Assembly: GCA_905250075.1 (NCBI GenBank)
Contig: CAJNOP010000044.1
Span: forward strand, 124,001-188,000
Origin: Rotaria sp. Silwood1
Lineage: Eukaryota > Rotifera > Eurotatoria > Philodinida > Philodinidae
Reading direction: 5' to 3'
Length of the DNA: 64,000 nt
Shown here piece by piece: positions 10,661 through 24,276 of this stretch (positions within the stretch are counted from its first letter, which is position 1; each line of letters opens with the position of its first letter). The notes beneath the pieces are model-generated. The model was not told the origin of the DNA, made no database searches, and saw only the letters and a program-made list of their open reading frames with translations. Position numbers and translations under genes: made by a program.

Positions 10661-10990
10661 ATTTTATTTAAAACTCGAAGAAATCCAATTTTCTCGTTTT
10701 ATTCGAGTCGATAAATATTTGATGCAATTCATCTAAAGATGTCTTATCATATATCTATATTAAAATGGTATTAAAAATTCATTCAATTAATGTAATTTAA
10801 TATTATCACTGCATAATGCTGTCCTTCAAAAGGAAATGTATTTTTAATATTGTCATTAAATGTTTCAAATGACAATGAATCATATTTTCTTCATTAACAT
10901 ATTGATCCATAAATTCGATATAAAATTGCTTGGTATTTATCAATAGACAATGACTTGTTCATATCAATGTATATTACCAAATAAGATAAA
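10660..10990 (-). pseudogene. Possible EF-hand gene remnant
   Basis: Minus-strand frames contain two EF-hand-like loops. The first, near 10940, is IDMNKSLSIDKYQ with D, N and S at positions 1, 3 and 5. The second, near 10690, is DSNKTRKLDFFEF, with D, N and T at 1, 3 and 5 and E at 12, followed directly by a stop. Between them the reading frame FETFNDNIKNTFPFEGQHYA is followed by a GTGATA donor and a TTTAATATAG acceptor. A frame jump near 10905 with no convincing intron, and no clear 5' exons, suggest a decayed copy or the 3' end of an unseen gene. Confidence 0.35.
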
Positions 10991-13900
10991 ATTATCAATC
11001 GTATAATATGAAGAAGACAATAATTATACTTTTTTTTATTCATATTTATACTTTTACAAAATTTTTTCTAGTGATAAAAACCTAGCAAGCAAAAGGCTAA
11101 TAGTTTGTCATTTCTTTTAATCACATAATTGTGTATAATAAAGAAAATCTTATCATTTTTACATAAATATAAAATATGAAATCAATTAATGAATTTCGAA
11201 CAATAATCATAAAATCTATATATTCAACTATGAAAATAAAATTCAGATGATCTCTTAGATTTAATGTCAGTAAGTTCTCTAAGAAGTATTTGCTTGAATC
11301 AGAAATACTTTTGTATGATTCGAATTTTGAAAAAAAATTGCGGTAAAATTCCGACTCAAAAATCATAAGCAAATAAAAAGAATTTATTCTTCATTATTTT
11401 AGATAATTATAAAGAGTTTAATTGAGACGCTCTATCTTCTAATCATAGTAGTAAACTCGTTCTCTCAATGTTAACCATGTAAAAAAATAGCGACTTTGAT
11501 TTAACGTTTTCAGAACTAGCAGAAAAACTCGTCAATAGAACTCAACTTTATTTCAGTTTCAAGAGAAATGAATAGGGCATCAGACTGAAATGACGATCAA
11601 AGACTGTACATCAAGAATGCCTTATTCAAAATATGTGAACTACTTTTCGATTCTACTTCTAGAGAAATAAGTAAAAGCATGGCTTATAAATGTGCTGTGA
11701 CGTAGATAGATTAAAGGGAATTCTTTACAAACAACAAAAGTAGCTACATCACATTTCGAATTTCAATGTCTCACAGATGGTAGTAACAGATTCTCTAGTG
11801 TTTCCAAAGGGTTGTATTCGTACTCGTACTCGAAGCATTAGTACTTGCGCTCGAGGAGTAGAAAGTTTGTACTTGCTCAGCTTTGCTACTTACTAAATCC
11901 TATTGATTGATCAAATTCCAACTTGAAAGTGATTTATCATTTGAAGATCTAACTTCGTTCAAAGAACATTTCTTCTGATGAACTCTTTATTTTATTTTTG
12001 AAACAAGTGCTCTATAGATCGACGTAAAATTAACTATCTTTATTCGAATTTATGATCTAATATCTGAATCACTAAAAATGTTGAGACGTTCTCAAACCAT
12101 CATTAATCTGATAGACATACGTCATAAACTATAATAAAATATTAATTAATCATATTTTCAATCTCAATGATTTTCAGAGCAATATATCAACGTAATTCAT
12201 TTTTCTTTTATTTCATTTTAGACCTAATCAGCCAATACAAAAATATTTCAACAAATTTTTTGAACTTTTTTTCTACTCCAAGATACTCAATGTTCTCGTA
12301 CTATCATTATGTTTCTTATTTTTTTTCTATTTCACATTCACATTATACTCATGTTTTGTTATATCAATTCCAAGTTTTTCAAAAGAAAAAAAGAAATAAT
12401 CATACATTAGAAGATTTGTCAATAAAACGAGTTTCATAAATTTTAATCTTCATTATACTTTGTATTCAATCTAATCTGCAGGATATATGATACTTGACTG
12501 ATAATTTATCTTCAATGTATCATGTAGCTTTGTCATGTAAGCAACTATTTGTAAAGAATAATTGCCAATACATTGATAATTCTTTTTTTTTTCTTTATAT
12601 ACCTGCCTAGATAAGACGAATATGAGAAATGCCTTTTGAATTTCATGCTTACCGATAAGATTATTTGATGTTTTGTGAACGAATCGTTTAATCATGTCTT
12701 TATTTGTTCGTTGTATTAAATTACGATAGAAGTGTAAAGAAAAAAAACGATCAATAATGAAGAACTTCAGTAAATTTATATTGTGATGCAAAAAAACGAC
12801 TTCAAATATTTCTTCATTACTCATAATAGCTATTAATTTCTCCTTGCGATTTTCCAAGTTAACAGAAATAAAGATTTTTTTTTTTAATGTATGAAATAAT
12901 TTCGAATGCGTTCTATCAATGGCTTTTGTTTGGTTTCAATCACATGGAACAGTATTGTCATTGAAAATAAAGACTGAATATTGGTAATAAAAGAAAAATA
13001 GATAACTCTTAGACGACTAATATTCACAATTAATCTTCTTTACGTATTTGATAGCAACTTTAACAATGTCTATCGTAATAGGTATTGATATAGAATAAAT
13101 ATCAAATATTGAATTGTTATAAATTGTTTCTAGTAGTTAATCATCTTCTCATATATATTCCACTGGTTAATATTATATCAGTTGAAAATTTTCATAGTGA
13201 TGTTTTTCCAAAACATAATGGAGTAAATATCAGAGCTTATTTCATTTAATACCATTATTATTCGTGGAATATTCTACTAATACTATCAAAAGAAATATTT
13301 ATCAAAAGACCAGATATGATTATATATTTTCTGTAATTTAGATGTGTTTCTATGCTAACTAAAGAGTCCAAATCATAATTTCCGAAGTATAATTCTAAAT
13401 TGCTTTGACAACCCATCATCATTTATTATTTAATCTACTCGTAATTGAATATAATCAGCTAACATCTAGACTTTCAATGGATACCATATTGGTAGTATGG
13501 CAACTAAAGACTACGCGCGTACAGTAGCCATAATAATTACCCGAGATAACTGTGAACCCTCATACAGATGACTCATATTCATATACATATAACTTAATAT
13601 ACTAAATTCATATTTTTCAATAATTTTATTTAAATTAATTATTTATCAAAATTACAAGTAATAGATGTTTCTATTAATATACTATTGGCTAAAAACTTCT
13701 AAACCAATCAATAAAAAGCATTCTTATATTGCGTTTTTTTTTTGTTTATTTATGTTTTTATTCCAGTGTCAAATGAATTTATGTACATATATGCCTATAA
13801 TTCATATACTTATGATTTTCATTTATGTTTCAAAACTATCTTAAAAATAATTTCTTTTAATTATGTAATACTATCATTCATTCTAATTATTAACATGAAT

Positions 13901-14440
13901 TTTCTTTGTCAAGGACATTTATCATTGTCGATCTTACACTTATATATGTATATAACTGACCTTGACCATAAAAACCTTAAGTCTTTTTTTTTTTTCTTTC
14001 TCTAAAAATTCCTTTATTTCTTTCAGAGCATTTTCATTTAATATGACGTATGGATAAAATTAGACAAAATTATGATTGTAGACAATGTGTATTAAACAAA
14101 AAAAAAATGCCTTCTTTACAATATTTCTGTTGATATTCCATGTAAGTTCAATTATATAGAGAAAAAGAAAAATGTATAGTCATTAGATGAATGTGCTGTC
14201 TTTTGATTTTTTCCTTTTTGATGATAAATGAAAATTAATGAAGCATAACTTGTACAGAGCTGATTTATGAATAAAGGACACCAATTACTATATATCATTA
14301 TACGTTTATCAGAAAGTAAAAAAAAAAAATAAAATAAAATAAAAAAGAAAGAAATATATTGAGAAATTATTAAATAGGAAATGAAAATAAAAATTATGAA
14401 GAATCTATGACTTTTTCTTTTCCTATCTTTTGTTTTTTTT
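10991..14440. other. AT-rich intergenic stretch
   Basis: About 3.4 kb with no domain-bearing open frame. The longest frame, on the minus strand at 12471-12857 (128 residues), has no recognisable motif. It holds the upstream region of NR5A. No transposon ends were recognised. Confidence 0.5.
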
Positions 14441-14480
14441 TAGAATTAAAATATGCAATTGAAATGATTATTTTAACAAA
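14441..14480 (+). promoter_or_regulatory. 3' splice acceptor upstream of NR5A exon 1
   Basis: TTTTGTTTTTTTTTAG ends at 14443, 37 bases before the ATG, so the 5' UTR starts with either a cis-spliced upstream exon or a trans-spliced leader. Confidence 0.5.
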
Positions 14481-17400
14481 ATGAGTAAATATGATAGTCA
14501 TCAAACAAAAAATTCACGATCAAATTCAACAACAAAAAGTTATTCACCAGAATCAAATGATGAATCTGAAGAACACATCGATGATAGAAATACACCGACA
14601 ACTAATGACAATAATGTTATTATGAAAACACCTCAATCTATTGATGATCTTCTTGATGTTGATGATAATGATAATCAAAATGAGGAAAATAGAGAAGAAA
14701 ATGAGAATGACAATGATGATGACGATGATGTTGATGATGATGATGATGACGATGATGATTCTACACGATTAAGTATTGATGATCAACATACATCAGAAAC
14801 AACGAGACATAAAAAATCTAACAAGAAAAATGGTAAGCTTCAATAGCTTGTTAAATTAATGAATGTGTGCGATTATGTAAATTCTATGAATGAAAATCAT
14901 CTTTACGATGTTCAATGCCAACATACATCCATTGTTATCTGTTCTTCTATTGAGAGATGTATGTGTGGGTGTGTTGAATAAGTTTGTATCGATTAATCTC
15001 CTCCCACCCATCTAGCAATAAGCATATATGTCTGTCTCAAGTGTTTCACTTAACTATTCTTTTGAGTATGTCTGACCATCTGTGCATGCCCTTCATATAT
15101 AAGGTTACGCATATAGTGAACGAACAGTCGTCTGGCCATCTATGTATTATACTGACCGACCGAACGCATTCACATGAATTTTTTTTTTGTCTTTCTATCA
15201 TGTCGGCGACAGACTACATTGTCCAGTCGATGGTCAGACAGACAGACTACGACAAAGAACAAATGAATGACCTAGATCTTTTCGGTCATTGTTGTCATGA
15301 AAGAAAAATAAAAAAAAACGAGAGAAAAGAAGTCATACAATAAAGCAAATATTATACGACAATGTCGATCTTGACCATTCATAGATTGCACCAATTTTCA
15401 TTCCAATTTCTTTTTTCTGTACATATGTTTTATGTACATGAAGAAAAATAATAATAATAATAATAATAACGTAAAAATTCGATTTGTTCAAAACTAAATA
15501 GCAGTAAATTACAAGGTAGTAATGTAACTACCACATGATTGTACATAAATATATACAAAGACAAAAAAAAGGAAATAGTTCTCGCTCTTCCGAACGAACA
15601 ATAATTGCTTTTTTTTTAACGATGACGTTGATGCAAAATGCGCGTTTGCTAACTTGTATATGTACAAGCAGCAGCTCATCGTTTTCTTTCGATGACGCCG
15701 TCGTCTCGCAATGAACACACATATGTTTACGTATAGGAGGAAAAAAAAGGCCAAGAAAAAAAAAAGAGAAAGCAGTAAAGTAAGGCGGTAAAACAATAGT
15801 GGTAGTTGCGTATATTGTGTTCTTTCTCTCTCTCTCTCTCTCTCTCTCTCCTTCTTTCTCATCTGCACTGCTGTTGCTGCTGTGATATGTACATGGTCAT
15901 CGGTTCATGGGCGTCATTGCACATACATTACACACAAAGAAAAAGAAAAACGAAAGAAAAAGAAAAAGAAAAAGAAAGAAGAAAAAAAACGAGAAAAAGA
16001 CTCAACGAACGAGCGATAATGGCGGCGGCAGTGGCGCAAAGAAGAAAGAAAGAGGAATAAGCAAAATAGTTCGCGCAGCGCACTCTACTACTGACAACGT
16101 CGACTACTACCATCACCGAGATACATATACATACTACAATACATATGCTGCGCTGGCGTCGTTGGACGAGTAGCATCAATAACACACGATCACCGAAGAA
16201 AACTTGGATGCGCTGAGCATAACGCATAAATGTTACGCAGTATTTATCCTTCGATATCAACTTCTAACTGAGAACAAGAAAAGTCGAGTACGAGAAAAAG
16301 AGAGAGAGAGAGAAAAAAAGAAAACGAGTACAACACATTGATTTTCAACCATTACATTTAACCCTAACAAGAACCAAAGATCACCGCTTCACAGTTCGCT
16401 CCTCGGATGGGTAAGCTTTTGGAATTTATTCTTTTCTTTTTTAGTTTTTATTTCATATGCTCAATTATTTTGATTGCTTTTTTACACATTTGTAATAGAA
16501 AGAAAAAAAAACGAACTGCGTCATTTTACATGATCATTATCATCAGATGTTCACATACACATTGTCCTATCATTGGCGCTGATGAGCATAATGTCCTTGC
16601 AATCACACCCACATTTAACTAAGTATATGCCCTTGTTATTAACCGGGCTAGAGTCCGGACTGAAATTTGGCTCGACTCGATTAAATGTGAAATGGTTAAT
16701 GAATGCGAGCGAGCGCCCGCGCGCGACACACATACACACACCTACATCGAGAAGTGCACGGTGCTTTGTTTGTCCAAACGATTAACGATGTTGCGCAAGG
16801 CCACCATCACAATTCGCTCGAATTTCAATCATCATCATCATCATCGAACGACTATTTGTAGAGAAAGAGAGAGAGAGAGAGAGAAAAAAAGGGATGTTCA
16901 TAATGTACACGTTCGTGTTACGTCTTTGTAGCGTTAAGAGAAAGAACGTACACGCATTCGTGTACAAGCAAAAAGCATAGAAATAGTAACGATGTTGCGT
17001 CTTTCTCTATTCCTCATCATCGACTTATATGAGTACGAGGATATGTGGGGAAGTAGTTGTAGTTGTTGTAGTAATAGTAATGTTGGTGATGTGATGGTGG
17101 CGGCGAGTGCACAGAACAAGAAGAAAAAAGGTCAAAAAAAAAAAAAAAAAAGAAAAAAACTACACGCCGAAAGCGACCACGTACGGACTCGATGGGTGTG
17201 TGTGTATGTATATGAACTCTCTTGTCGCCGCCACAATCGTCGTCATATTTACAACAAATGCGTTCTTGTTTTATTTCTTTTTTTTTTTTTTTCATAAAGA
17301 TTTTTATTCATTCATATGTGCGCACAGCTGTTGACTTTGGTAGTTTACGCAACTTTCGACTCACTCGATGTATTTATATATACGTTTACTTTCTGTACCT

Positions 17401-20400
17401 CATCTATCTTATATTTTGAATGAGCATGCACAAAAGCGTCCGCGCGCGTCGCAAAAAAAAAGAAAACCGATTTATTATGATCGCTAGTATACAAAAAATA
17501 ATAATGACGTGTGCGTGTGTATATGTACATATGTTGTCCAATTAACTAGTTTGATGATTTTTCATTATGGAATTAAAGAAAAAAAAATAGCAAACCAGAA
17601 GTTTATAATGAGAAAATAAAAGAATAAGTATGATAAATCTCAAGTGATCAAATGTCGAAATTCTCACGTGTGTATGTACATTTCTACATATTAGTTTAGA
17701 AAAATGATCGCTTTTTATAATCACCTAAAGTCAAAAAGAAAACGAGAAAGAAAAAAAAAAAAGTAATTCTGTTTACATATTTGAATTAAAAATCAAAAAG
17801 TACAAAAAGAATCAATCATAAAACATAAATTCTTTATGTTTAGGTCCAGGTGTCCTGGACGTTCCATCACCGGACGTTGGACTCGATGTTAAATTTGGTT
17901 TTAATGATTTATGTCCTGTCTGTGGTGACAAAGTCAGTGGCTTTCATTATGGACTATTGACATGTGAATCATGCAAAGGTTAATATTTTAATATTTCTAA
18001 AATAAATAATATATATATATATAAAACAAATAAAACTCAATATATATATTTATTTTTTTTTTTGTTTTATTAATTAATATTAGGATTCTTTAAACGAACA
18101 GTACAAAATAAAAAAAATTATCAATGTATTGACAAACAACAATGTCAAATAGATAAAACTCAACGAAAACGTTGTGCTTTTTGTCGTTTTAAAAAATGTT
18201 TACAAGTTGGCATGAAATTAGAAGCTGTTCGAGAAAATCGTGTACGAGGTGGAAGAAATAAATTTGGTCCATTATATCGGCGTAGTCGAGCATTACGTCA
18301 ACAAATCATGCGACAACATTTTGTTAGTATGGTTAAAGCACAACAAAATATAATGCCAAATGGTAATGGTATTGATACTGTTCATACACCATTAGATATA
18401 ACTGGTGTAACAAATGGTAATAGTATGCAAGTTAAATCTGAACCTGAACAACCAAATCTTCATCCATTTCAACATATGTATTCGAGTTTACAAAATCCAA
18501 CAAATGTTGGTCATCCATCACATGTACATCATCAGAATCCTCATCCTCATCATCCATCTTCAACACATCATTCACATCATTATCAGTCATCACATCAACA
18601 ACAACAACAACAACAACAACAACAAAAACCTTCATCAACATCAACATCATCATCAACGTCAACATCATTTAATGTTTATCCAGATTTTTTTAATACAAAT
18701 CCAAATATTACAAATAATTCACGTATGCCACCATTTCAATTAAATCCATTTAATACATATTATAAAAATTCACCAACACAATATGGACATTCACCACCAT
18801 CATTACTTTTACCATCAACATCATCATCATTACCAACTGGTGTATCAACAACAAATACGCCAACAAATAACAGTAATCCACCCTCAGGTTCATCAAATTC
18901 GAGTTCATCACCCGTTGGACAAATATCATCAAAATTACTTGATTATCAAATATCATCACCACCAACAACAACAACAGTAACACCAACAACAACAGGAGGA
19001 GGAACAAATACAAATAATTCAACATCAAATACATCATCAATATTAAGTACATTAACAATGCAACAACAATCAATAGCACCTAATGATCCAATGAATACAG
19101 ATAATAATACAGGAACATCATCAATTTATTTTTATAATCATCAATATTTAGCACCGAGTTATGATATGAACGAAACAAATAATATACCAGAAATATTAAC
19201 AAAACTTATTGAATCTGATCAAGCTTATCGAGTATAAATATATTCTTTCTTTTTGTTTTTTTCTTATTAAGATAATTTCTTTATTTTTATTGTTTATTTC
19301 TAGTGTACGGAAGTTCGTTATATTGAAGATATTCAACAGATTCATATTGATTTAACACGTGATGATGGTGATATATTAGTTGTATGTTCACTTTTAGATA
19401 AATTATGTTTTCTTATGGTTGATTGGGTATGTTTAAAATTGCAATATAACCATTTTGTTTTTATTCATTTTTTTTCATCCTATTTTATTTTTAATTTAGG
19501 CTCGACAATCATTGTATTTTAAAGATATTCAAGTAAGTATAATCATTTTTATAATGAAAAGAATTGATTATATATATATATATATTAAACATTCTTATAG
19601 ATTGATAATCAGATAAAATTATTAAAAGCAGCATGGATTGAAATTTTAATTATTGATCTTATATGGAAACAATGTCAACAACCAAAAGAAACTTGTTTAA
19701 ATTGTATTGTTAGTGTAAGTTTTATATTGATGATTGTTGTTTTTTTTTGTTTAATGAATTTTTTAATCAATTATGATTTTGAATATTTTCTAGGCAAATG
19801 GTCAATTATTAAATATAAATTTAATTCAAAATCCAGCTGTTAAAAAATTAGCTGAAAGATATTTGCAATGTGTTAATGATTTTCGTCAATTACAGTGGCA
19901 AGTATGTATCATTTTCCATAAATTTCATTATGATATTCATTAAATTTTCTTTTTTTTTGTTTTTTTAGTATCCAGAATATCTTGCACTTAAATATTTAGT
20001 ACTCTTTGATCCAGGTTAGTATTTAAAAATTTCTAATTAGAAATCTAGAAATAAAATCTGTCAAGATCAAGTTTTTTTTTTTAATTCGAAGAAAAAAAAT
20101 ATATTTCGTACAGTTATTGTACATGATTAATAATCTGATAAGAAAAGATTCTCAAGTGTGATTTGTTAATTGAACTAATATTTTGCCAATTAGTAAACCT
20201 GTAAGGATTCGTCACCGTATAGTATCCTTTTCAAGTTACTATAATTTTACTATACCTCATATTACTGGAAAAATACTGGCGCATATGATCGTATTAGGAA
20301 ATTTCAACCTAAAATATTGTTCATATATCGATCCCGTCGACATTAGACTGATCTGAAAAATTGAGACTACTGAGATGTGTTCTATTTGAAATATTGAAAA

Positions 20401-21449
20401 TACTAAGCGTTCTTATCTTTCCTTGTAATATATGATTCTTTTTTGGATACTCAATATGTCAAGAATATTACATTTGTTTCGGCTGAAATTTTCAGTTAGA
20501 AATTTTCTAGTTCAGTTGTTCCACCAATATCGTGTCAACATGTGAGAACTGAAACTAGCATTGTTTTATATCATAGCTTACACTCATCAATGTAGTCGAT
20601 AAAATTTTTTTAAATTCATATTTAAATCACAGGCAAACATCCAGGACTTCGTCAAAATTGTAATAACTTTAGAAGGACAATTAATTCAGACGAATCCTTA
20701 TAGATTTATATTAGTTTGGTTAGATAACACTTATTGACAAAATATTAATTCGACTGGTGACTCACATTTTTGAACATTTCTTCATCAGCTAAGATGAGAA
20801 ACATAAAATTGAAATGATAAACTTTATTAAAACATTGCTATAATAGTAACGATTTCATTTTGTTGACTTGTATTTCTACTTTCTTTTTTTAATATGTTTC
20901 AATGAAATCTATACTATTACTAGATACTTTTGCATAGCTTCAATCTCGATCATAGTTTTCTTTTGCTCTTGACATCTATAATTAATACTAATGTGAACTT
21001 ATAAGTAAAATAAAAATCATTTGAAATAAGAATTTCTAAGGTACGATTGATAAAAAAAAAACTTCTCAATTTTCAATTTATAAAAATAACAATTAGAATT
21101 AATGAAATATTTTATTTATATTTATTTAGATGTTCAAGGTGTTACTGAATCGAGTCTAATTGAAGATGTTCAAGAAAAAATTACTAATGCTTTAGGTGAA
21201 TATACAACTGATCATAATAATTCATCATCAACATCAAATCCAACAAAAACATCATCAAGCCAACAACAACAAATACCAACCAATGAACAAGAAAAATTTG
21301 CTTGTATTTTACTTAAATTACCCGATGTACGTCTTGTTGGAAATGATCTAAAAAAATTATTACAATTAGTCGATCGTAAACATGATGGTAAACTTCTTGA
21401 TGGTTGTTTACTTGGCGAAATGCTCAATGGTTTACAATCGAATAATTAA
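14481..21449 (+). CDS. NR5A: NR5A-type nuclear receptor (FTZ-F1/SF-1/LRH-1 orthologue)
   Basis: Nine exons: 14481-14832, 17844-17978, 18084-19231, 19304-19426, 19500-19532, 19601-19714, 19794-19901, 19969-20014 and 21130-21449; the sum is 2379 bases, a 792-residue protein with all phases consistent. Exon 1 encodes an acidic Asp-rich N-terminus. Exons 2-3 carry the two-zinc DNA-binding domain with P-box CESCKG and the diagnostic Ftz-F1 box ([20 protein letters not shown]). A very long low-complexity hinge with a Gln run (near 18595) and Ser/Thr/Asn/Pro runs follows, then the ligand-binding domain. The C-terminal AF-2 helix is [10 protein letters not shown]. The family binds extended half-sites as a monomer in the nucleus and controls developmental and endocrine genes. 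A 37-base 5' UTR follows an acceptor at 14443. The hinge is unusually long compared with vertebrate members of about 460-540 residues. Confidence 0.93.
15400..17300 (+). promoter_or_regulatory. Simple-repeat and CpG-richer block in NR5A intron 1, likely internal promoter
   Basis: The 3-kb first intron holds (CT)n near 15824-15851, GAAA-rich runs near 15940-16000, (GA)n near 16297-16317 and 16861-16884, and noticeably more CG dinucleotides than the rest of the window, for example around 16020-16200. The block surrounds the candidate alternative start exon that ends at 16410. CT/GA tracts are typical of GAGA-type promoters in invertebrates; promoter activity is inference. Confidence 0.4.
16407..16410 (+). 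CDS. NR5A: Candidate alternative first coding exon of NR5A (end of a 5' UTR exon)
   Basis: CTCCTCGGATGG is followed by the strong donor GTAAGC at 16411. Splicing to 17844 would read ATG GGT CCA GGT, in the same phase as exon 1. The result would be a receptor starting Met-Gly-Pro-Gly directly before the DNA-binding domain, without the acidic N-terminus. Confidence 0.45.
20015..21129 (+). other. Large last intron of NR5A
   Basis: A 1.1-kb AT-rich intron, ten times longer than most in the gene. I see no gene or preserved transposon in it. Confidence 0.6.
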
Positions 21450-24276
21450 TATTAATCAATATATCATTATACACACATATATATATATCTATCTATATAT
21501 ATATATAGGTTCATTTTGTTTATCACTCAGGTCCGACATTATTCTCTATTTCTCTTTTTCGATGCTTAGTTGCATGTTAATAGAGATATTTGTACAGTTT
21601 TTTTTTTCTATTTGTTGTTTCAAACAAGCACATCCAAAAGTTTTTTCCTTCGTTTTCTCAGTCACCCATGAATAACAGTGTTTGTATGAGAAAAGAAAAA
21701 AAAATTAAGAAAAGAAATAATAATCATATTTGTAACGAAAATATTTCGTTCTTTTCTTTGTTTTTTTTTTTTTTTGGAAAACAGTGACATGTTTTATCTC
21801 TTTCTCTCCTCATTCGCGCCAATTTTTTTTCCTTTTATTCTTTTTTTTTTCTTTTTTCTTTTTAAAAATCTATCTATCGATCAGAGAGTTGTGCCATTTT
21901 TTTTTCTTTTCTTTTCTTTTTTTGTCTTTTTCCCTGTTACTTTGCACTATTCTTCGAAATTTTAATAGTTATTTGCTTTTCCGTTTCTTCTTCTTGACCG
22001 ACTATAATCGATCGACGACTCTACAACACAGGCAGATGTTTGACGAATTCACGATATTTGTTGTGTTCTTTTTTTTCTCGATAAAAGAAATAAGGAGTTA
22101 CATATTTAATATATATACATAAATATTAATTATAATCTAGAACATTGGCTGAAACTCTATGCTTTTTATGCAAAGTATTGACTTATAAACTATGCACTTA
22201 ATATGTATGTGTATTGTTTTTTTTGTGTATCTATATCTATGTCTCTCTCTCAGGGATATACAAGTAAAATCTTTTCTTTTTTTTTTAATACGATCTCGTA
22301 CCAAGCAGAGCCTCGCCTTTTTTTTCGCTATCTTTTAATTTTTTTTTGATTGTGAACACCACGTGTATTGTCACTCGTGTGTATACAAATATTTTTTTGT
22401 GTGCGCGTTTGTTTTTTTTTTTTTTTTTTTGAAAATAAGAAGAATAGAAACAGAAAATTTTAACAGTTACAAACAAATGTTCGTTTGAAGCGTCTCGATT
22501 GAACGTTGAATCATTTCATCCTAAAATTAAAAATAAATAGAATAAATTATACAGATATAAAAAAGAAATAATGGTAGTTTGACCTATATTAATTCAGTTG
22601 AGTCTAAAGTGTTTTTGACATGAGAAATATTTTTTGTGAAATTGATGACTCAAGTATTGTCGATCGATTTATTTGAGGAAATTTTCTCTATTGTTGTTTA
22701 ATCTAAACTATTTTAAAACTTTAATAGTTTATCAGAGATGACATAATATGTAATATTAATTAATTTAAATAGATAAACAAGCGACAATTTTGAAACAACA
22801 AAATAGTTTTATCATTTTTCATTGTATAATAAAAAGTATATCTTACGATAAGAATCATTGAAATGTATCGTTACGATTATCAATAGAATTTATATCTTTT
22901 GAGTATTTATTTAGAAAAACAAGAATTTTAGTAATATGAACAAATGAATTTTTATTATTGGTTTTCAATCGTAAAAACAAAAAAAGAATTAGATATTTCT
23001 ATTTATTAGATTAATTGTTTTATAGCCTTTTTTTTTATTGATTGTAAAAAGATCAAATATAAGTATTACATGATATATAATATTCTATGAAATTCCACTA
23101 GTGATATGTCAAACTTTAATAATACTTAGACTAGACCGAAAATAGTTTATTATTAGTGTAAAATTTCATACAATATAAAATATTGTGTATTTCACTTTCA
23201 TTACAATACACTTGTGTATAAAGTAAACTCTTATTATTTATGTACTACAGATGAATATTTATCAACTCTTAAGCTTTCATGTTTTCCTTTTTTCTATAAT
23301 TGATAAATTAGGATGTTATTTCCGAAATGCATTGAAATTTTGATTAAAATAGAATTATTATTTTACATCACACAACATTCATTATATTGAGTACATCATT
23401 GTATTTTCTTTCTCATAGCAAAAATTGGACACTAATTTTACTAAATATTTGACTTTTATGACAATATTTAGTTAGTATATAAGACAGTATTTATATTATT
23501 TACAAAAGTATGTGTTTACATTTGACATTTAAACATTTTATCAATGAGTATAATAATTTATTCTATTTAAATCACTTTTCTATATACAACTAATCCAAAA
23601 TGTCAATTATTCTTTCATTCTCTTCTCGACAATAAATCCGTTCAATTTTCTTTTATCCATGATCAAAAAAAAAAAAAGAAAATACAAACTTATAATTTCC
23701 GATGTTATTTTGAATAGAAACAAAGTACGAGAAAGAATATTCTTGACTCTAGAGCGTCTGCTTCAATATGTTCTTTTTTCTTTAAGGCAAGATTTTTCTT
23801 CACACTCGTACTCTTCATCTACTTAGTCATATATTAAATACAAGTATCATTAAGAAAAAAAAAATGAATGTATTGTCAATTGTTGTTTTTCTATTGTAAC
23901 TATGTTGAGATGTGCCCATATATGATTTGAGAAAAGTTATAACGATTTGCTCGTCGGATATAAAAAAGAAAAAAACTATTTCTCTGAAGATTACAAAAAC
24001 TCGAGAGAATGTTTAATGCATGATCAACGCAGACATTCTCGTTAATAATAAAAGCATCTAATAAAAAAGAAAAGAAAACGGAAGACATTAGCTCTCAAGA
24101 AAGGCACATTGCCTTAACACATATAAAAATTTTCATTTACTATCATATTATCTAAAAGCAAAACCCACAAATTATTTGCTCTACTACCTATGACATAATT
24201 CTTCTTTTTTTTCTTCCTAGATCTCGTAATATACTATATATCATTCAACTTAAATACTATTTATGTTGTTTTATTC
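21450..24276. other. Convergent 3' region between NR5A and the KChIP gene
   Basis: T-rich low-complexity runs (21600-22480), TA microsatellite near 21477-21507 and otherwise AT-rich sequence. It should hold the 3' UTRs of both genes. A minus-strand frame at 23900-24088 could be a further 3' exon of the KChIP gene (NENVCVDHALNILSSF), but no in-phase splice was convincing. Confidence 0.45.

Noticed and set aside
12471-12857. Minus-strand open frame of 128 residues
   Set aside because: No recognisable domain, low-complexity AT-rich codons and no splice or neighbour context; length alone is weak evidence here.
15509-16260. Open frames of 84-119 residues on both strands in NR5A intron 1
   Set aside because: They are made of CT, GA and poly-A runs (Ser/Leu/Arg/Lys tracts) and overlap each other on opposite strands.
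17844-17850. NR5A exon 2 as the end of a separate upstream gene
   Set aside because: Splice phase joins it to both 14832 and 16410, and the DNA-binding domain continues directly into exon 3.
23900-24088. Extra 3' exon of the KChIP-like gene with a NENV-type tail
   Set aside because: The acceptor at TTATTAG gives the wrong phase from CLQ, and the in-phase alternative has a poor acceptor, so it is only mentioned.
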